Notes under the pieces: generated by a model
Database searches by the model: none
What the model saw: the letters and a program-made list of their open reading frames with translations, nothing else
What the model was told of the DNA's origin: nothing
Made by a program: the position numbers and the translations under genes
Assembly: GCF_003248355.1 (NCBI RefSeq)
Contig: NZ_QKWY01000001.1
Location: forward strand, 3,616,001 to 3,680,000
Direction of reading: 5' to 3'
DNA length: 64,000 nt
Source of the DNA: Streptomyces sp. AC1-42W
GTDB taxonomy: Bacteria; Actinomycetota; Actinomycetes; Streptomycetales; Streptomycetaceae
Shown here: piece after piece, positions 16,804 through 27,074 of the stretch
Position numbering within the stretch: position 1 is the stretch's first letter
How the letters are laid out: each line of letters begins with the position of its first letter

Positions 16804-19049
16804 CCACCCGTCCTCAGCGCGTAATGGGCGGCGACCTGCGAGGAGCTGAGCACGGCGGGATACACCGCGGTCTCGTCGATCTGCCCGGCGAAGTAGTTGC
16901 TGGAGGGCCGGTTGGGCCAGGTGGCCAGGTTGTCCCCGCCGACCCGCCAGTAGCCGGTGTAGTTCGCGCTCTTGGTGTACCAGGGGTTCCAGGCGCGGAG
17001 CTGTCCGTCCACGTACAGGGCCATGCCGTTCGACCCCTGGGTGGCCACGACGTGGTGCCAGGCACCGTCGTTGTAGGCCCCGGGGGTGCTGATGGTCTGG
17101 CCGCCGTGGTTGCTGGTGCCGAAGGTCAGCCGGCCGCTGTTGAGCATGTACACGTGCTTGTCGTACTTGCCGCTCAGCTCCATGGTGTTGCTGCCGAAGC
17201 CGATGATCTTCCCGCCGCGCGTGGTCGTGGTCTTGATCCAGGTCTCCACGGAGAACGCCGAGACGCCCGATCTGCTCCGGTTGCTGTACGCGTACTCGTT
17301 GCTGCCGTTGAACCCGATCGCCGTGGAGGATCCGGAAACGGCGGCCGATGTCTGCCGGTACGCGGGCGAGTTGCGCAGGAAGCCGTTGTCCAGCGAGTCC
17401 GTGGTGTCGGCGGCGAACGTCGAGACGCCCTCGTCGTAGCGCCAGTAGAGCGAGGCGCCGTCCGCCACGACCCGCTGCGGGTACGCCTCGGCCTCCGAGG
17501 CGACGACGGCTGTCACGGCGGGCGACTTGGCGCTGGTGTTGGTGCCGTCGCTCGCGCTGATCCGGTACGTGTGCGTCTCGCCCGGCGCCACGTCGGTGTC
17601 CGTCCACCGCAGCTGCGGCCGGTCCCAGAAGACCGAGTAGCCCGTCGTGGTGTATACCGGGGTGCTCGCCCCGTCCTTGTAGACGCGGTACGTGAGCGTC
17701 CCGTCGTCGGTGTCGAAGCTGGTCTGCCAGTTGACGTCCACCCGGTCCGGCTCGACCGTGGACACACTCACGTTGGGCACCCAGGGCGCCCCGGTGTCCG
17801 GGCCGTCCGCGAAGCGGGTGAGCCCCTGCTGCGGCTTGCTGTTGACCGTGGTGAACTCGCCGCCCACCCACAGGTAGTGGTGGCCGCCCTTGTCCGTCTG
17901 CGCCATCACGCGCGGGCCGACCGGCTCACCGATCCCGTCGTTGGTGTCCGGGAACCACGGCAGCAGCTTCGGGTCGTCCACCGACTGGGCCAGCAGATGT
18001 TTGCGCGGCTGGTCGGGGAACTCGCCCATCGATGCGCAGTCGTGCGCGTGGCTGCCGCTGTAGAGCACCCCGTTGTGGACCAGGATCGCCTGGGTTGCAC
18101 CCAGGCAGGTGTCGCGCCACACCTGGTCGAACGTGGTGAGGTCCAGGGCGATGCGGCCGTCGAACACCCCGCCCCCGGTGCCCTCGTTGGCGGTGTAGAA
18201 CTGCGTGGCGTCGCTGGTGAGGTCCTGCACCGTGGAGGTGTTCGGGATGAATCCCGGGTAGCTCCGGTCGATCGCCCCGGTGGTCGAGTCCACCACCGCG
18301 AGCGCGTGGCTGTTGGTGCTGTTCACCCGGAAGAAGTCCCCGCCGAGCACCACGTGCTGCCCGTCCGGTGTGACCTCGAGCGCCCGGCCCACCTCGTCCG
18401 CGTTCGCCGTCCACGGCTTCAGCTGGGCGCCGGTGGTGACGGCGGCGAAGTAGTTGCGGTTCTGCCCCTCCACACTGTTGAAGTCGCCCCCGAAGTACAC
18501 CGTGTCACCGGTGACCGCGAGCGCCCGCACGGTGGCGGACACGGCGACCTTGAAGTCCTGGCGCGGGGTGCAGGTGGCGGTGTCGATGGCCGCGATGTTG
18601 CTGACGCCCTCACCGTTCACCCGTCCGAACCGGCCGCCCGCGTACAGCGTCGAGCCGTCCGGGGACAGGGCCAGCGCCCGCACCGTCGCGGTGCCCGAGG
18701 AGAGGGTGAAGGACAGGGAGCAGTCGGCGGGCTCGCCCGTCGCGGCGTCGAACGCCGCGAAGTTCACGGCGGGCTGCTCCGAGGTGCCCGCCGCCGCCCC
18801 CGGCGGCCGCAGGGTGGAGAAGGTGCCGCCCGCGTAGACCACCCCGTCGTCGGACGCGGCCATCGACCAGACGATGCCGTTGGTCTGCCAGGTCGACAGG
18901 TCGTCCGCGGTGATCGAGACGGGCGGGGTGAGGGCGGCCGCGGGGGTACCGCTCGCCGCGGCGGCGCTCAGCGCACCGGCGAGCAGGCAGAGCGCCGCGG
19001 CCGTGGCCCGCGTCCGGCCGGGCCGGCGCCCCGTGGTTGGTTTCATCAT
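16800..19049 (-). CDS. Secreted beta-propeller / fibronectin III / LamG protein
   Basis: 749-residue exported protein. A Sec signal peptide covers about residues 1-39 (RRPGRTRATAAALCLLAGAL, cleavage near AAAL). Residues ~45-430 hold repeated blade motifs of the form GG-F--VN (GGTFSTL, GGRFGRVNG, GGDFNSVEG, GGDFFRVNS, GGEFTTVNS), indicating a beta-propeller. A fibronectin type III domain covers about 440-530 and a LamG/concanavalin-like domain about 545-749 (FNGSNEYAYSNRSRSG, ALYVDGQLRAW, FAGQIDETAVYPAVL). LamG folds often bind carbohydrate, so it may bind the polymer made by this locus; that is inference. The stop overlaps the lipoprotein start. Confidence 0.82.
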   Translation of the reverse strand: MMKPTTGRRPGRTRATAAALCLLAGALSAAAASGTPAAALTPPVSITADDLSTWQTNGIVWSMAASDDGVVYAGGTFSTLRPPGAAAGTSEQPAVNFAAFDAATGEPADCSLSFTLSSGTATVRALALSPDGSTLYAGGRFGRVNGEGVSNIAAIDTATCTPRQDFKVAVSATVRALAVTGDTVYFGGDFNSVEGQNRNYFAAVTTGAQLKPWTANADEVGRALEVTPDGQHVVLGGDFFRVNSTNSHALAVVDSTTGAIDRSYPGFIPNTSTVQDLTSDATQFYTANEGTGGGVFDGRIALDLTTFDQVWRDTCLGATQAILVHNGVLYSGSHAHDCASMGEFPDQPRKHLLAQSVDDPKLLPWFPDTNDGIGEPVGPRVMAQTDKGGHHYLWVGGEFTTVNSKPQQGLTRFADGPDTGAPWVPNVSVSTVEPDRVDVNWQTSFDTDDGTLTYRVYKDGASTPVYTTTGYSVFWDRPQLRWTDTDVAPGETHTYRISASDGTNTSAKSPAVTAVVASEAEAYPQRVVADGASLYWRYDEGVSTFAADTTDSLDNGFLRNSPAYRQTSAAVSGSSTAIGFNGSNEYAYSNRSRSGVSAFSVETWIKTTTTRGGKIIGFGSNTMELSGKYDKHVYMLNSGRLTFGTSNHGGQTISTPGAYNDGAWHHVVATQGSNGMALYVDGQLRAWNPWYTKSANYTGYWRVGGDNLATWPNRPSSNYFAGQIDETAVYPAVLSSSQVAAHYALRTGG

Positions 19050-19157
19050 TCAGCTCCGAAGGTGAGAACGGGCTGCGGCCGGTGGGCCGCGGTTGCTGTC
19101 CCGCCCGGCCGGCTGCCGGTGGGGACGGTCGAGAACGCGGAACCTGTCTGCCCCGCC

Positions 19158-20171
19158 CTACCGGTCCACCCGTACGGCGGTCCCGGCGAGTTCGTCGGCG
19201 AGCCGGCGCACATCGGCGTCGACCATGATCCGGGCCAGCTCCCGGGACCGCACGGCCGGTTTCCAGCCGAGCAGCTCACCGGCCTTGGAGGCGTCCCCGA
19301 TCAGCGCGTCCACCTCGCTGGGCCGTTCGTACTTGGCGTCGTAGCGGACGTACTCGCGCCAGTCGAGGCCGGCGTGCTGGAAGGCGTACTCCAGGAACTG
19401 CCGCACGCTGACGCCCTCACCGGTGGCCACCACGTAGTCGTCCGGGGTGTCGCACTGGAGCATCCGCCACATCGCGTCCACGTACTCGGGGGCGTACCCC
19501 CAGTCGCGTATCGCGTCCAGGTTGCCCAGGTGCAGCCGGGTCTGCAGCCCGGCCTTGATCCGGGCCACCGCACGGGTGATCTTCCGGGTCACGAAGGTCT
19601 CCCCGCGCCGCGGCGACTCGTGGTTGAACAGAATGCCGTTCACCGCGAACATGCCGTACGCCTCGCGGTAGTTGACCGTCGCCCAGTACGAATACACCTT
19701 GGCGACGCTGTACGGGCTGCGCGGGTGGAACGGGGTCAGCTCGTTCTGCGGGGGCGGGTTGGCGCCGAACATCTCGGAGGACGACGCCTGGTAGACACGG
19801 GTGTCGATGCCGCTGGCCCGGACCGCCTCCAGGAGCCGGATCGTGCCGAGCCCGGTGACGTCGCCGGTGTACAGCGGCGCGTCGAAGGAGACCCGCACAT
19901 GCGACTGCGCGCCCAGGTTGTACACCTCGTCGGGACGGATGTCCCGCAGCAGGTTCACCAGCGCCACCCCGTCGGCGAGATCGGCGTGGTGTAACACGAA
20001 GGACCGGCTCTCCTGCTCCGGGCCCTGGTAGATGTGGTCGATCCGCTCGGTGTTGAAGCTCGACGAGCGGCGGATCAGGCCATGGACCGTGTAGCCCTTC
20101 CGGAGCAGGAGCTCGGACAGGTACGAACCGTCCTGTCCGGTCACTCCGGTGATGAGCGCGGTCTTCGTCAT
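19158..20171 (-). CDS. gmd: GDP-mannose 4,6-dehydratase
   Basis: 337-residue extended SDR making GDP-4-keto-6-deoxy-mannose from GDP-mannose. The NAD(P) motif is [10 protein letters not shown], with the family-specific SSSEMFG, the YSVAK catalytic pair and [16 protein letters not shown]. The ATG at 20171 begins [15 protein letters not shown]. It is divergent from the GDP-fucose synthase gene, the next enzyme of the pathway, across 114 nt, so both are probably driven from one intergenic region and supply GDP-L-fucose to the glycosyltransferases nearby. Some members feed GDP-rhamnose or GDP-perosamine routes instead, but the Fcl partner argues for fucose. Confidence 0.95.
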   Translation of the reverse strand: MTKTALITGVTGQDGSYLSELLLRKGYTVHGLIRRSSSFNTERIDHIYQGPEQESRSFVLHHADLADGVALVNLLRDIRPDEVYNLGAQSHVRVSFDAPLYTGDVTGLGTIRLLEAVRASGIDTRVYQASSSEMFGANPPPQNELTPFHPRSPYSVAKVYSYWATVNYREAYGMFAVNGILFNHESPRRGETFVTRKITRAVARIKAGLQTRLHLGNLDAIRDWGYAPEYVDAMWRMLQCDTPDDYVVATGEGVSVRQFLEYAFQHAGLDWREYVRYDAKYERPSEVDALIGDASKAGELLGWKPAVRSRELARIMVDADVRRLADELAGTAVRVDR

Positions 20172-20271
20172 GTTTCCCCCTTCTGTGTGTGCCCGTGGGG
20201 CAGTTGGTTATGGAATCCCGAGGGCCGGGCGGCGGTTCGGGCAAAACGTCACCGCTCCCACCGGTCGCTGG

Positions 20272-20277
20272 CACAAT
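20272..20277 (+). promoter_or_regulatory. Possible leaderless -10 element of the GDP-fucose synthase gene
   Basis: Hexamer CACAAT lies 8 nt before the ATG at 20286, and no Shine-Dalgarno precedes that ATG. Transcription from this box would start at or next to the ATG. No good -35 is seen. It lies in the 114-nt gap divergent from gmd. Confidence 0.35.
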
Positions 20278-20285
20278 CCGTCAGC

Positions 20286-21266
20286 ATGACAACTGATTTC
20301 CCCGGCCCTCACCGGGAACGCGTCCCGTCCCTGTTACGCCCCGGTTCCCGTGTGTTCGTCGCCGGCCACCGGGGTCTGGTGGGTTCGGCGGTGGCCCGCC
20401 GCCTCACCGCCGACGGCCATGAGGTGATCACGCGCGGCCGTGACCTCCTCGATCTGAGGGACGACGGGGCGACCGCCGCCTTTCTGCGCGACATACGCCC
20501 GGACGCCGTGGTGCTGGCCGCCGCGCGGGTCGGCGGGATCATGGCGAACAGCACGTATCCCGTGCAGTTCATCGAGGACAACCTGCACATCCAGCTGAGC
20601 GTGATCGCCGGGGCGCACGCGGCCGGCACCGAGCGGCTCCTCTTCCTCGGCTCGTCCTGCATCTACCCGAAGCTGGCCCCGCAGCCGATCCCCGAGAGCG
20701 CCCTGCTCACCGGGCCCCTGGAGCCCACCAACGAGGCGTACGCGCTGGCGAAGATCGCCGGCATCGTGCAGACGCAGTCCTACCGGCGCCAGTACGGCGC
20801 CTCCTACATCAGCGCCATGCCGACCAATCTCTACGGCCCCGGCGACAGCTTCGACCTGGAGACCTCGCATGTGCTGCCCGCCCTGATCCGCCGCTTCCAC
20901 GAGGCCCGTGAGTCCGACGCCCCCACCGTCACCCTCTGGGGCTCCGGCACCCCCCGGCGCGAGTTCCTGCACGTGGACGACCTCGCCGCCGCCTGTGTGC
21001 TCCTGCTGGAGCGCTACGACGACGACACGCCCGTCAACATCGGCTGCGGCGAGGACCTCACCATCCGTGAACTCGCCGAGACCGTCGCGGAGGTGACGAG
21101 GTATCAGGGTGAGATCGCGTGGGACACCGGCAAACCCGACGGCACCCCGCGCAAACTCCTGGACGTCTCCCGGCTGAACGCCCTCGGCTTCGCCCCGCGC
21201 GTTTCGCTGCGGGAGGGCGTGGCGGACACCTACTCCTGGTGGCTGCGGCAGCCGGACACGCCCTAG
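20286..21266 (+). CDS. fcl: GDP-L-fucose synthase (GDP-4-keto-6-deoxymannose epimerase/reductase)
   Basis: 326-residue extended SDR finishing GDP-L-fucose synthesis. The NADP-binding loop is VAGHRGLVGSAV. The family signature RVGGIMANSTYP is present, with the catalytic Ser-Cys in LGSSCIYPK, YALAKIAG as the Tyr-Lys pair and MPTNLYGPGD. The ATG at 20286 puts the protein start a few residues before the family N-terminus. There is no ribosome site, suggesting a leaderless transcript. It pairs with the divergent gmd. Confidence 0.94.
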   Translation: MTTDFPGPHRERVPSLLRPGSRVFVAGHRGLVGSAVARRLTADGHEVITRGRDLLDLRDDGATAAFLRDIRPDAVVLAAARVGGIMANSTYPVQFIEDNLHIQLSVIAGAHAAGTERLLFLGSSCIYPKLAPQPIPESALLTGPLEPTNEAYALAKIAGIVQTQSYRRQYGASYISAMPTNLYGPGDSFDLETSHVLPALIRRFHEARESDAPTVTLWGSGTPRREFLHVDDLAAACVLLLERYDDDTPVNIGCGEDLTIRELAETVAEVTRYQGEIAWDTGKPDGTPRKLLDVSRLNALGFAPRVSLREGVADTYSWWLRQPDTP

Positions 21267-21283
21267 CCGCACCCGCCCGACCC

Positions 21284-21318
21284 GGTGGCCCGCACCCGCC
21301 CGCGGCGGGCGGGCCACC
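21284..21318. terminator. Bidirectional hairpin between fcl and the priming transferase
   Basis: Arms GGTGGCCCGC (21284-21293) and GCGGGCCACC (21309-21318) are exact inverted complements around a 15-nt GC-rich loop that can pair further. It sits between convergent genes. No U-tract follows, as is usual in Streptomyces. Confidence 0.6.
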
Positions 21319-21364
21319 CCGGCCCCGGCTCCCGTCACTCCGGCCTCCATACCGGCCCCCGCTC

Positions 21365-22897
21365 TCAGTACGCCCCGCGGCCGTCGGTGACGGCGCGCAG
21401 CGTACGGGCCATGAGCCCCATATCCGTGGCCACCGACCAGTTGTCGACGTACCAGAGGTCCAGCGAAACGGTCTCCTGCCAGGACAGGTCCGAGCGGCCG
21501 CTGACCTGCCACAGGCCCGTCAGACCGGGTTTCACCGCGAGCCGGCGCAACTCGCGCTCGTCGTAGCGGGACACCTCGTCCGGCAGCGGCGGACGCGGAC
21601 CTACCAGGGACATGTCACCCTTGAGCACGTTGATGAGCTGGGGCAGTTCGTCCAGGGACGAGCGGCGCAGCAGCCGGCCGATGCGGGTGACCCGGGGGTC
21701 GCGGCGCATCTTGAACATCGGGCCGTCGTTCTCATTCGCCGCCGTCAGCCGCGCCCTGCGCTGCTCGGCGTCCGCCACCATCGTGCGGAACTTCCACATG
21801 ACGAACGGCCGGTTGTGCTGCCCCTGGCGGACCTGCCGGTGGAAGACCGGCCCCTTCGAGGTGAGCCGCACCGCCGCCGCGATCAGCAGCAGGAACGGGG
21901 CCAGGGCGGTCAGGCCGCACACGGCGCCCGCCCGGTCCACCGCGGCCTTGAGCACCGGCTGGAGCCCCCGGCGCCGCGGCGGCACGATGTGCAGCAGGGT
22001 CAGCCCGGCCACCGACGAGGGGCGCACCCGGTCCGCCGCGGTCTCCGAGAGGTGGGAGAGCACGGAGAGTTCGAGCCCGCCGTCGTGCAGCCCCCAGGAC
22101 AGGCGCCGCAACCGGTCCTCGGTGAGCCGCGGTCCCGGCACCACCAGGGCGAGGTTCGCCTCATGGGAGAAGGCCGCGCCCAGTACCGTGGAGGCGTCGT
22201 CCCCCGCGGGCTCCGGAGCCAGCCGTCCCGGCACCGGTACCTCGCAGGTCAGCGGGGTTGTGCCGACGGGCAGGGCCGCCACCACGAGATGGCCGTGGCC
22301 CGCCCGCGAGGTCAGCAGCCCCACCGCCCGGTCCACGCCCTCCGCCTCGCCGACCACCAGCACCCGGCGCACCGTGCGGCGCCGCCCGGACCAGTGGATG
22401 CCGCGCGCCCCCGAGGTGCCCGCGGCCGTCAGCAGGCCGGGTACGAGCGCCACCACGGCCGCCGCCGGGTCGATGGACCGGTCGATCGCGGTCCACAGCA
22501 CCGCCAGCACACCGATGAGCAGCAGCCAGTCGCCGGGCGTGGTCAGTGCCCCCGATGGCCGCCCCGGTACGCGTAACGCGTATCTGCCCCGCGCGGCCCG
22601 CACCCCGCACCACACCGCGGTGGCCGCGAGCGCCCCGGCGAGGGCGCCGGGCTGTCCGCCGGCGCGGAGCACGAGCCAGGCCGGTAACCCCAGGCCGACC
22701 GCCTCGACGCATACCACCAGGGGCGGTAACCGGCCGGCGCCCACCGACCGGGCGGCGCGTCCCCGCGGCACGGCCGAAACCCGCGGGTGGCGCGAGCCCC
22801 GGCCGGACGGCAGGCCGGACGAAGTCCTCGGACGTGGCGCCCCCGCCAGTCCCACGGGCCTCGGTATATCGGATTCGGGTAGCTCGACATGCCCCAT
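21365..22897 (-). CDS. Polyprenyl-phosphate hexose-1-phosphate transferase (WbaP/WcaJ-like priming enzyme)
   Basis: 510-residue membrane enzyme that would start the repeat unit by moving a sugar-1-phosphate onto undecaprenyl phosphate. The N-terminal half has several hydrophobic segments and a nucleotide-binding-like region (VRRVLVVGEAEGVDRAV). The C-terminal catalytic domain has a membrane hairpin, then GPVFHRQVRQGQ, MWKFRTMVADA, RSSLDELPQLINVLKGDMS, LVGPRPPLPDE and KPGLTGLWQVSGRS, all hallmarks of the family. The ATG at 22897 follows GGGGGG closely; the ATG at 22912 is an alternative. It closes the exopolysaccharide locus. The sugar is not predictable, though glucose or galactose is common. 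Confidence 0.92.
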   Translation of the reverse strand: MGHVELPESDIPRPVGLAGAPRPRTSSGLPSGRGSRHPRVSAVPRGRAARSVGAGRLPPLVVCVEAVGLGLPAWLVLRAGGQPGALAGALAATAVWCGVRAARGRYALRVPGRPSGALTTPGDWLLLIGVLAVLWTAIDRSIDPAAAVVALVPGLLTAAGTSGARGIHWSGRRRTVRRVLVVGEAEGVDRAVGLLTSRAGHGHLVVAALPVGTTPLTCEVPVPGRLAPEPAGDDASTVLGAAFSHEANLALVVPGPRLTEDRLRRLSWGLHDGGLELSVLSHLSETAADRVRPSSVAGLTLLHIVPPRRRGLQPVLKAAVDRAGAVCGLTALAPFLLLIAAAVRLTSKGPVFHRQVRQGQHNRPFVMWKFRTMVADAEQRRARLTAANENDGPMFKMRRDPRVTRIGRLLRRSSLDELPQLINVLKGDMSLVGPRPPLPDEVSRYDERELRRLAVKPGLTGLWQVSGRSDLSWQETVSLDLWYVDNWSVATDMGLMARTLRAVTDGRGAY

Positions 22898-24541
<1,644 letters not shown>

Positions 24542-24550
24542 GCCGCGCGT

Positions 24551-25555
24551 TCAGCGGGCGCGGCGCTCGTCCTGGGCGCGGGAGGGCCAGGCGGTGGCGG
24601 ACCGGCCGGGTGCGAGCTGGTCCACCACCTCGGCCAGTTCCTCGCAGGCGCTCTCGATGCGGCGCCGGACGTTGTCCTGTTCGGTGACGACGGCGGCGAG
24701 CAGCAGCGCGGTGAGGGACACGGCCCCGTTCAGCACGGTGAGGCTGATCATCACCTCCACCATGGTGTGCTCCTGGAAGGGGCCGTTCCCGGCGGTGCCC
24801 GCCAGCACAGCGAGCACCGACACCAGCAGGGCGCAGGGCGCGGTCCCGGCGAGCTGGAAGCGCAGGGCGGCCCAGATGAGGATCGGGAACACCAGATAGA
24901 CCATCGACAGCGTGCTCCGGGTGGCCACCACCGCGACCGCGACCGCGACGACCGAGAGCGCCCCGGCCTCCACCCAGCGGTCGCTGAGCCGGGGCGGCCG
25001 GACCCGCCGCAGCACCAGCAGCACCGGCGTCACCATGAGCACCCCCATCGCGTCGCCCGCCCACCAGGCCGCCCAGACCGACCAGAAGTCGGCGGACGCC
25101 AGCTTCCCGTCCGCGACGAGCATCCCGGCCCCCGCCGTCGCGCTGATCACCATCGGGAGCATCCCGCCGAGGAACACCAGCACGATCCCGTCGCGCAGCC
25201 GGTCCAGCTCCACGCGGAAACCGGCCCGGCGCAGCATCAGATACGCGCACAGGGGCGCCAGGGTGCTGGCCGCCACGGTGACCGCGGTGGCCGGGCGCAC
25301 CGTCCCGCTCAGCGCGGTGACGACCACCAGCGAGCCGATCGCGATGCCGGGCCAGACCCGCACCCCCAGGCACAGCAGGGCGCCCAGCGCGACCCCGGTC
25401 GGCGGCCACAGCGGGGTCACCACGGCCCCCTGCACGGTCACCTGCCGCAGCAGCCCCAGCCGCGCCGACCCGTAGTAGACGACGGCGACGGCCGCCACAC
25501 GCAGCACCGCGACCAGGTATCTGCGGGTCTTCTCACTGCGGATCACGCCTCTCAT
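24551..25555 (-). CDS. MASE1 domain membrane protein
   Basis: 334-residue polytopic protein whose first ~300 residues form a MASE1 sensor region with about eight membrane helices. Recognisable stretches are YYGSARLGLLRQV, VTPLWPPTGVALGAL and AWWAGDAMGVLMVTPVLL. The short C-terminal tail has no GGDEF, histidine kinase or other output domain. It follows a SpoIIE-type phosphatase on the same strand, so it may work with that protein as membrane sensor and output; this is inference. The start is uncertain: ATG 25555 is used here and GTG 25591 is in frame, both with poor ribosome sites. Confidence 0.8.
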   Translation of the reverse strand: MRGVIRSEKTRRYLVAVLRVAAVAVVYYGSARLGLLRQVTVQGAVVTPLWPPTGVALGALLCLGVRVWPGIAIGSLVVVTALSGTVRPATAVTVAASTLAPLCAYLMLRRAGFRVELDRLRDGIVLVFLGGMLPMVISATAGAGMLVADGKLASADFWSVWAAWWAGDAMGVLMVTPVLLVLRRVRPPRLSDRWVEAGALSVVAVAVAVVATRSTLSMVYLVFPILIWAALRFQLAGTAPCALLVSVLAVLAGTAGNGPFQEHTMVEVMISLTVLNGAVSLTALLLAAVVTEQDNVRRRIESACEELAEVVDQLAPGRSATAWPSRAQDERRAR

Positions 25556-25613
25556 CAGACACCGGCCCACGGGCTCACGGCGGCGTGACACGCACGGGCG
25601 GCCGGAGCCCGCC

Positions 25614-26441
25614 TCATCCGCCGGACGCGAGGCGCTCGTGGCGCAGGACCAGCACCGCCGCGTCGTCCTCGTGCCCGGTGTGCTCGGCGGCGCCCAGGAT
25701 CGCGTCGGCCAGCGCCTCCGCGTCCTCGCCCGTCCGGGACCGGGCGAGCCGCACCACCTCGGCGAGACCGTCGTCCAGCGAGTACGAGGGGCCCTCGACC
25801 ACCCCGTCCGTCATCAGCACGAAGACGCCCTCGTCGGCGAGCTGCCGGGTGGTGACCGGGTACTCCTCGCCGGGCAGCACCCCCAGGGGCAGCCCGCCCT
25901 CGTCGTCCGTGGTGCCCGCCCGGCCGTCCGCTGTGGCCCAGACGGCGGCCACATGGCCGGCCCGCGCGCTGCGCAGCAGCCGGGTCACGGGGGCGATGCT
26001 GACGAAGGTGCAGGTCGCCAGGAGACTGGAGTCCGCGCCCAGCAGGACGTCGTTGGTGCGGCGCATGACCTCGCCCGGATCGGCGTCCGCCACCGCGAGG
26101 GCGCGCATCGCGATGCGGATCTGGCCCATGAAGGCCGCGGCCTCCACGTCATGGCCCTGGACGTCCCCGATGGCGAACGCCAGCGAGCCGTCGGGGAGCA
26201 CGAACCCGTCGTACCAGTCGCCGCCGATGTCCAGCCCGCCGCGCGCCGGGGAGTAGCGGGCTGCGCTGCGCAGGCCGGGCAGCGAGGGCAGGTCGGAGGG
26301 GAGCATCTCCCGCTGCAGCGCCTCGGCCAGCTCCACCCTCGCCTGGTGCAGTTCCACCTCGCGGCGGGCCCGTGACGTGAGGTCGTGAAGGGTCGTGAGC
26401 AGTTCGTCGGAGCTGGCCGACCGGGGACGACGCCGGTTCAT
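25614..26441 (-). CDS. SpoIIE-type PP2C protein serine phosphatase
   Basis: 275-residue PPM/RsbU-like phosphatase, cytosolic. A short N-terminal helix (about 1-45, LTSRARREVELHQARVELAE) precedes the catalytic domain. That domain has an intact metal-binding set: GLDIGGDWYD, IGDVQGHD, LMTDGVVEG and HEDDAAVLVLRH. It should dephosphorylate an anti-sigma-factor antagonist in a partner-switching pathway; the target is unknown. The ATG at 26441 has GGAG 7 nt upstream. The MASE1 gene follows on the same strand within tens of bases, so the two are probably an operon. Confidence 0.88.
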   Translation of the reverse strand: MNRRRPRSASSDELLTTLHDLTSRARREVELHQARVELAEALQREMLPSDLPSLPGLRSAARYSPARGGLDIGGDWYDGFVLPDGSLAFAIGDVQGHDVEAAAFMGQIRIAMRALAVADADPGEVMRRTNDVLLGADSSLLATCTFVSIAPVTRLLRSARAGHVAAVWATADGRAGTTDDEGGLPLGVLPGEEYPVTTRQLADEGVFVLMTDGVVEGPSYSLDDGLAEVVRLARSRTGEDAEALADAILGAAEHTGHEDDAAVLVLRHERLASGG

Positions 26442-26691
26442 GGGCCGCTCCGCGGGGGCAGTGGGGTGGCGGGCAGGAGAGGGCGGGCCGCACCCCGGAG
26501 CGGTTCGGCCGGGGTGCCGGGGCGGCCGCGGCCACGATGGCCGACGCCCTGTCCGCATCCTATTTCGGCGCGGGTCCGGGCGCAGGCCGGGGCGGGTGGA
26601 CGGGCGGCGGCGGCCGGTCGGGGGGATGCTGGAGGTGGACCCGTGCGGCGGCCCGCGCCCGCCGGCCGGCGCGGGCCGCGGGAGGTATGCG

Positions 26692-26991
26692 ATGAACCGC
26701 ACGCTGGAATGGACGGTGCGGGTCGAGCTGTCGCAGGACGGCGGAACGACCCGCGCGGAGGCGGTGCTGGACACGGGCACCGCGAAACTCACCGGCCAGG
26801 GCATCGCCCGGTGCAGTCCCCAGGACCCGGACGTGCCCACGATCGGCGACGAGGTGGCGGCGAGCCGTGCCATGCACGACGTGGCCGGGCAGCTGATGAG
26901 CGTGGCCGACCGTGCCATCGGCGAGTCCGGCGCGGGCCGGCCGGACGAGCCGGTGCCGCCGCCGTACGCCTGGTCGGACGCGACGGCCTGA
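26692..26991 (+). CDS. DUF1876 domain protein
   Basis: 99-residue small protein of the DUF1876 family, common in Streptomyces and reported to resemble a double-stranded RNA-binding fold. The sequence WTVRVELSQDGGTTRAEAVL then GQGIARCSPQDPDVPTIGDE matches the family. A strong GGGAGG ribosome site lies 7 nt before the ATG at 26692. Function unknown. It is monocistronic between a divergent phosphatase gene and a DUF6629 gene. Confidence 0.83.
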   Translation: MNRTLEWTVRVELSQDGGTTRAEAVLDTGTAKLTGQGIARCSPQDPDVPTIGDEVAASRAMHDVAGQLMSVADRAIGESGAGRPDEPVPPPYAWSDATA

Positions 26992-27062
26992 AGCAGGCGC
27001 GGCAACGTCATGCACCGGTCAATATGTGTGTGTCCCTCTTCTCCGGCCGCCCCGGCGGCCCG

Positions 27063-27068
27063 TAGCGT
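27063..27068 (+). promoter_or_regulatory. Leaderless-type -10 element
   Basis: TAGCGT fits TANNNT and ends 6 nt before the ATG at 27075, which lacks a Shine-Dalgarno. The transcript would begin at the start codon. No clear -35. Confidence 0.45.
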
Positions 27069-27074
27069 GGCCGC

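Noticed and set aside
16587..19994. 1135-codon plus-strand frame opposite the LamG and gmd genes
   Set aside because: Antisense shadow caused by high GC; the opposite strand encodes clear protein domains with signal peptide and catalytic motifs.
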